Assembly: GCA_007844125.1 (NCBI GenBank)
Contig: CM017555.1
Coordinates: forward strand, 25,762,498-25,826,497
DNA: 64,000 nt
Source: Sinonovacula constricta
Taxonomy: Eukaryota > Mollusca > Bivalvia > Cardiida > Solecurtidae
Reading direction: 5' to 3'
Shown here: in pieces, positions 59,119 through 64,000 of the stretch
Layout of the letters: each line of letters begins with the position of its first letter
Position numbering within the stretch: position 1 is the stretch's first letter
Notes under the pieces: model-generated
The model's database searches: none
Told to the model about the DNA's origin: nothing
What the model saw: only the letters and a program-made list of their open reading frames with translations
Program-made: the position numbers and the translations under genes

Positions 59119-59607
59119 GTGAATTTAGAACTCTGTAAAAAAAAGTCGAACACAGATCCTTTGGTTTTACGATCTGAATTTCTCAAACTCCGTGACAAGT
59201 ATTCTGATCACCTTTACATATATACTGATGGTTCAAAGACGGACACTCACGTTGGCTGTGCTTCCGTAAGTAATAGCCACTGCATTAAACAAAGACTTCC
59301 TAACAACACGTCTATCTTCACCGCTTAAATCCAAGCTATGAATCTAAGACTTGATTTAATTTCAGAACATTCCGGTGAAAAATATGTTATATTTTCAGAC
59401 TCATTATCTGTATTGCAGAGCATAAATTCACTGAATTATTCAAATCCACATGTTCGCACTGTTCTTGTCAAACTTCAAAGTTTATATGACACTAACGAAA
59501 TCTCCTTCTGTTGGCTTCCTAGTCATATAGGCATCCGAGGAAACGAAGATGCAGACAGGGGTGCAAAATCTGCCACAGCACTCACTGAGACGGATCCCAC
59601 ACACTGA
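59119..59607 (+). pseudogene. LINE family J RNase H (copy C)
   Basis: The frame reads LYIYTDGSKTDTHVGCASVS (first Asp), SIFTA then a TAA stop followed by IQAMNLRLDL, then YVIFSDSLSVLQSIN (second Asp) and FCWLPSHIGIRGNEDADRGA (last Asp, with the usual His). In RNase H the residue after T-A is the catalytic Glu (AE-x-x-A), so the TAA exactly replaces it. The frame is otherwise open across 163 codons. RNase H removes RNA from the RNA-DNA hybrid and is present only in some LINE clades. Confidence 0.88.
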
Positions 59608-59772
59608 TTTTAAATCACCTTTTAACCGATATATTTTAAACAAGTGGGAAACAAGTTGAGACAGTATTGTTTGTAACAAATTACACGCAATTAAGCCTAA
59701 CGTCGGTGCCAATGTCTCTGCTTGCAGAGACAGTCGACGGAATGACATAGCTCTTACCCGCTGTCGCATTGA

Positions 59773-60965
59773 GGGGAGCAGCGTAGTGATCTCTTGCTGG
59801 TAGCGAGATGACAATTCGTTATCAGAAGACACTGCCTTATCCCCTAGACCGAGCGCAATCACATATCTCCAGCGTCTTAAGTAGTTTGGAGACAATACGA
59901 TGAACACTTTCAATGTGACTTCAATCTTAACAAAAGTGAATAAGAATGATACAATAATTGAATTCCAAGATCACTCTTCATATACAGACTTGATATTCGA
60001 ATATTTGGATATTCGTTAACATCCCTAGTTGTAATGCACATTAGCAAATGAAACAATTTTGGATTAGCCTTAACGATATCTAAATAAAAGAAAACAAAAG
60101 GTAGGTCGGTGTCTTTTTATGTAGGCATTGTGTGTCTCTTCAATTAATCAACTTTTAAAAATGGGTCCGCACTTGTAAACTTAATTCTGAATATGAGCTT
60201 TATTGACATTTGTTACTTTATAACAAATGACGGAACAAAATGCATAATGATTGTTGCCCTGAATTGTCTTATGGGAAAACAAACGAACTGCAAACTGACC
60301 ACCCTAAAACGAATTTATTGCCAGCAATTTTATTTCAACAAATCTTAAATATTTTAAGCATACACAGTGCGCACACTTAGATGATCAGTGCCAAGCTAAT
60401 ACTGTAAATGATTTTAAATATTAACACTTCTTTTCAAAAACCGATTTGGTTGTGTAGTATAAGGTATATTGGCATCAAGAAAATGGGACACTTAGTTCAT
60501 TACTAAAAAAGTTATATGTTCTCTTGGTCTGTCCGATTACAGAATTATGTAAATGTGTGTGACATTTTCTTTGGTATAACCATGAAAGCAGCACTATGCA
60601 GTCTTTATTTGAACAATAACGTTTACTAAATGACGGAAGCATTACTTATTAAATACTCAGCATTTCTGCTTATGATTTACCGTTTACATATACTTTACTT
60701 ATAATTCTAAGTGTTCTTATTTATTTTATAAGTATAACTTATTCTAGGTATTTAAACATTTGCATTATAACATCTTTTTTTCAAGATTTATGAAACAGTA
60801 TGTAGGCTTGCATAATCAAGTTACATTATCATAACATAGTTTTAATATCAGTATATATTAAGCTTATACAGCAGAGATTGAGAGACAAAAAGGGATAAAT
60901 AAAGCGAAACATATATACTTATATTATATTGCTTAATATATAGAAACAACATAAACATAAATATG
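59773..60965. other. Gap between LINE copies C and D, nothing recognised
   Basis: The sequence just after the copy C break (59773-59935) includes GTGATCTCTTGCTGGTAGCG and is richer in GC than what follows, so another unknown element may start here. The rest is AT-rich without motif. Confidence 0.4.
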
Positions 60966-61145
60966 TATTTGTATTTGTATTTTGTGTTTTAGGTCATTCG
61001 GCGCCGAAAACATTGAAGTATAACGACAATGGAAAAATATTAGGTTTAAACTAAAATATGTTAGCAGAAATAAAAACCTATCAGGTTAAAAGTGAATTAA
61101 AAAGTGAAAACATATTAACATATTAAACAGTCAAAATGTATAACG

Positions 61146-62184
61146 TTAGCATAAAAACAGTTTAAATTTAACAAGCTTAGCATCGGATACTGTCTTAAAT
61201 AGTTCGTATATGTTATTGTCATTAAAATACTTGGACCGAATATGGTCTGCATCAATACGATGGAATAAAATATGACACGTAACACATTCAGGTTGAACTT
61301 CTCTTTTTAAAAGATATGTTTGAGTTAATTCACTATGTTCAATGAAACAGCGGGTAAGAGCTACGTCTTCCCGCCTACTTGCTTTCTCTGCAAGTAGAGA
61401 TATTGGCACGTTTAATTAGTGTAATGTGTTATAAACAGCATTGTTCCAACTTGTTTGCCATTTTGTTATAATATATCGATTGATAAGTGGTTTAAAATCT
61501 GTGAGTGGGATGCAAAGATCTGTCTCAGTAAGGACTGAAGCAGACTTTGCACTTTTATCTACATTCTCGTTTCCTCGGATGACTACATGGCCAGGGAGCC
61601 AACAGAAAACAAAATTCTTATTAAGACAAACTTCATTAATTTTTAAAAGTCATTCTCTAATGAAGGTGTTGGAAAAAAATGAGATTTTTAATAGACTGTA
61701 ATATCGACAAAGAGTCAGTAAATACTGCAAATCGCCAGGATGATTTGAAATAAAGTCAATAGCAAGCTTAACAGCGTGAATTTCGGCTGTAAAAATGATC
61801 GGGTCAGGTAGCATTTTTAAACAACAAACAATGTTACTAGCGGAACCACAGCTGGCATATGAATCTGCTTTTGAGTCATCATTTCATATTTCGAGGTAGT
61901 AACAGTATTTCTTAGTACGAGAGGGTCTGTTTTTGACTTTTAATTTGTACAGAGAATTAAATCAACAGTAGGAATGTTCAATTGCCATGGTGGTATTTCC
62001 AAGATAGTATTTTTCATTATTTGATTTAAATTCAGTTGTGATGAGTGTATGATGTCTAGCATTCGTAAACCAAACGGTTTACTTGCATTTGGTTTACGCA
62101 CGTACACATGTTCGTATGTAGGATCGAATATTACACTATATGCGGGATTTTTGGGGTTAGCTTTAACTTTAGTAATGGACTTTG
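61146..62184 (-). pseudogene. LINE family J thumb, RNase H and C-terminus (copy D)
   Basis: The thumb reads NPKNPAYSVIFDPTYEHVYV then RKPNASKPFGLRMLDIIHSS. RNase H traces include FAVFTDSLSILQSI and FVFCWLPGHVVIRGNENVDK then SAKSASVLTETD. The frame 61409-61146 gives EDVALTRCFIEHSELTQTYL then LKREVQPECVTCHILFHRID, DHIRSKYFND and ELFKTVSDAKLV, matching copy A. The first zinc motif reads C-x-x-E-H instead of C-x-x-C-H. Stops and frameshifts lie between pieces. Confidence 0.8.
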
Positions 62185-62803
62185 TGCAACGTTCTTTTCT
62201 GACAAAAGTGTATGCAATTTGTTTTGGAGGGTGAAAATCTAAATCTTTTGTTGTTGCTTTTTGTTATTCCAAGTTTGTAAATTGTTAAGGCATTGTTGCA
62301 ATTGCCTTTCAATTGTGTGTTTTTGGAGCGATAGCAGAAATTCGTCCACATACGGTGAACAATCGACTCCAGTATTTAGAATTTTTACAATGCTATTTGT
62401 TTTGACGTTAAAGAGAGTAACTGACAATATACTACTCTGAGGGACACCTTGTTCCTGTTAATGAATATAAAACAAAGTAGACCAAATTTTGATTTGAAAA
62501 TTTCTGTCAGAAAGAAAACTTTATAAATGTGGGCAAACGACCCTTGAGACCAAGGTCAGCTAAGTCTTTTAAAATCCCATGTATCCATGTTGTATCGTAT
62601 GATTTTTTCAAGATCAAAGAACATCGCTTCAAGGTGTTCATTCTTGATAAAGGCATCTGTTTTAAAAGTTTCAAATCGAACAAGATGATCGGGTGTACTA
62701 CGTTGACTTCTGAATCCACTTTGAAATTATGTTAATAAATTATTAAAATACCAAACGAGTTTTTTCTTATCTTCCGTTATCATCCGTTCTAAAGTTTTAC
62801 AAA
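62185..62803 (-). pseudogene. LINE family J reverse transcriptase fragment (copy D)
   Basis: Pieces: ICKTLERMI at 62800, QSGFRSQRSTPDHLVRFETF (about 62720-62660), SYDTTWIHGILKDLADLGLK then GRLPTFI (62719-62507 frame), VDCSPYVDEFLLSLQKHTIE then RQLQQCLNNLQTW (62427-62239), and FRFSPSKTNCIHFCQKRTL. The active-site Y-V-D-D reads Y-V-D-E, so even without the frameshifts the polymerase would be impaired. Confidence 0.8.
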
Positions 62804-62815
62804 TCGATGGTTCAA

Positions 62816-63022
62816 CGCAAAACTGTCGTGACTCACTTTTTCACAAAAGCATTTTATTCAATTTCTCAGACTTTTAAGTTAAAAGACATGTTGTGACAAA
62901 ATAGTTTTGCTAACTTTTGAAAAAATAAGTAAAATATTATGAAATTGCCAAATGTTGTAACTCAATTTGTTGGTTTTTGTCAATGCAAAACTGTCGTAAC
63001 TTGAGTTACATACAGTTTTGCA
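62816..63022. repeat. MITE-like block with inverted ends and an inner hairpin
   Basis: GCAAAACTGT at 62817-62826 is inverted at 63012-63021 (ACAGTTTTGC). A second direct copy, TGCAAAACTGTCGTAAC, at 62984-63000 forms a hairpin with the right end: 11 paired bases, a small internal loop, 5 more paired bases (GTAAC / GTTAC) and a TTGA loop. The block follows directly on the truncated end of LINE copy D. It has no coding content; a short non-autonomous DNA element is one reading. Confidence 0.4.
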
Positions 63023-63390
63023 CGAGGAATGCACACTACATAATTATTCTTTGTTACTATAGGTTACTTTGTACGTACATGTACAAGAAATTTAAAATAA
63101 ATGCTTTTAATGAGTTTTCTTTAAAAAGACGCTATATTCCCTGTTTAGTTAAAATCAATATGTTTTATAAGTTTTTTTAAAGATCTTATTGTCGAATATG
63201 CAGGTATACTTATATATTTTAGAGTAGAAGACAACATTCAACCTTTTAGCATGATTGTGTCCATATTTTATGATAAACCTTTTATACAGAGTTAACATTG
63301 TCTCTTGTTCTTAGTTTTTGAAGTACTATGTCTTCAAATTGGTAAACAAGGGAAAGAGAAAGCAGGTGTTTTTCTTGATGGTAGCACAGA

Positions 63391-63705
63391 AATATTGCTG
63401 ATTATATTGGTGATGATGTAGAGGAAGAGAAGGATGTTAAAGTTTATAATGGGGAGGAAGGTGTTGATGATAAGTGGGAGGAGGGTGTTGATGATAAGGG
63501 TGTTGATGATAAGGAGAAGAAGGTGTTGATGATAAGGGGAAGGAGGGTATTGATGATAAGGAGGAGGATGGTATCGATAAGTTGTTGGAGGAGGGTGTTG
63601 ATGATGGTGAGGAGGAGGGTGTTGATGATAAGGGGGAGGAGGGTGTTATGTTGATGATAAGGGGGAAGAGAGTGTTGATGATAAGGAAGAGAAGGGTGCT
63701 GATGA
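63391..63705 (+). repeat. Minisatellite, about 24-bp unit GGTGTTGATGATAAGGGGGA
   Basis: Imperfect copies of GTTGATGATAAG plus a purine-rich G/A spacer of variable length (GGGGGAGGAGG-type) repeat about twelve times. In the plus frame the unit gives GVDDKGEE-like acidic repeats, but units are not all multiples of three and the frame drifts (GVDDK, then VLMIRGKR). The ORFs on both strands are repeat by-products unless a splice-defined frame exists. Confidence 0.8.
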
Positions 63706-64000
63706 TCTTTCATTCTTTCTGGAGTCATGGGGATATACACAAACAGAGATGTTTTATTTTAAAATACGTATCACAGAAAGTTAAAACACATAAAGGTGGA
63801 AGCCAGTCACATTGCAAATCCACAGTGCACTACTCTTTTCCTGTTAATGAAACACCAAACTGCTCCAAGTTGTCAAAGTCTGTAAGACATTCCTTTTTCA
63901 TACACTTTCTGTATCTGAAAGATATATTTCTTCTGCACACAAGCTAACTTAACTAGGGCTGCCTCAAAATGATAAAAGGGGCAAACAAAATAACAGACCC
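63706..64000. other. Window end, nothing recognised
   Basis: A plus frame carries on from the minisatellite to 63947 (SHGDIHKQRCFILKYVSQKV and on) without a recognised motif. Confidence 0.3.

Larger units (their letters stand above)
54700..59772 (+). mobile_element. LINE family J, copy C, most complete
   Basis: In order: a GC-richer 5' UTR (about 54700-55250), ORF1 (55250-56432), then ORF2 with AP-endonuclease (56460-57209), RT (57690-59040), RNase H (59119-59607) and the start of the C-terminal zinc region (to 59772). It breaks off inside CTGTCGCATT, the point matching base 148 of copy A, without 3' UTR or tail. About ten stops or frameshifts disable it. A LINE that keeps its 5' end and lacks its 3' end must have been truncated after insertion. 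RNase H next to a Jockey-like RT places the family in the I/Jockey group; the exact clade would need a tree. Confidence 0.85.
60966..62803 (-). mobile_element. LINE family J, copy D, 5' truncated with internal deletion
   Basis: Minus strand from 62803: RT fingers (ICKTLERMI at the truncation point), RT palm, an internal deletion, thumb block (62170-61980), RNase H (61960-61480), C-terminal zinc region (61409-61146), 3' UTR and the ACAAATACAAATAC-type tail at 60966-60985. A 5' truncation is the normal outcome of LINE insertion. The internal deletion joins KLTLKL... of the thumb directly to VHNCIHFCQKR-like palm sequence near 62184, different from the deletion in copy B. Confidence 0.85.

Noticed and set aside
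63391..63705. CRISPR-like array
   Set aside because: Units are contiguous and imperfect without unique spacers of fixed length, so this is a minisatellite; the genome is also animal-like.

Overview
The window looks like nuclear DNA of an animal, most likely a mollusc (probably a bivalve). It is AT-rich, has no bacterial-style gene packing and no rRNA or organelle genes, carries long simple repeats, and holds only scattered exon-like pieces. Almost everything recognisable is transposable-element (TE) sequence. The taxonomic guess is inference from TE types and EGF-type exons, not proof.

Layout. 1-600: 3' end of a RNase H-bearing Jockey/I-group LINE (family J, copy A). 2447-2512: tRNA-derived sequence. 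3040-6650, minus strand: decayed DIRS1-like tyrosine-recombinase retrotransposon (gag-like, RT, RNase H, YR). 7750-10573: spaced exon-like blocks, three of them EGF modules, most with lost cysteines or a frameshift. 13519-13940: possible short LTR with polypurine tract. 15416-15999 and 24097-24690: two halves of another LINE on the minus strand, separated by a 7.2 kb Ty3/Gypsy-class element (16000-23181, minus strand). 26.8-28.5 kb: large simple repeats. 28929-30503: a nearly intact Tc1 transposon. 30790-32100: end of another RT-bearing element. 41893-45765: family J copy B, minus. 46290-48605: a different LINE, plus. 54700-59772: family J copy C, plus, the most complete. 60966-62803: family J copy D, minus. 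62816-63022: MITE-like inverted-repeat block. 63391-63705: minisatellite.

The most notable object is the LTR retrotransposon at 16000-23181. Its sequence class is Ty3/Gypsy, but its pol order is protease, integrase, reverse transcriptase, RNase H. That is the Ty1/copia order, known within Ty3/Gypsy from the Gmr1 group. It has a tRNA-Leu-type primer binding site, a polypurine tract, and LTRs of unequal length. It appears to have inserted into the older LINE.

No complete host gene can be supported. The EGF-type blocks, two minus-strand exon-like pieces and a 75-codon open frame at 45901-46125 are the only candidates for host coding sequence. The TE open frames carry stops, frameshifts or lost catalytic residues. 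The Tc1 transposase is closest to intact, with one premature stop and all three catalytic acidic residues.
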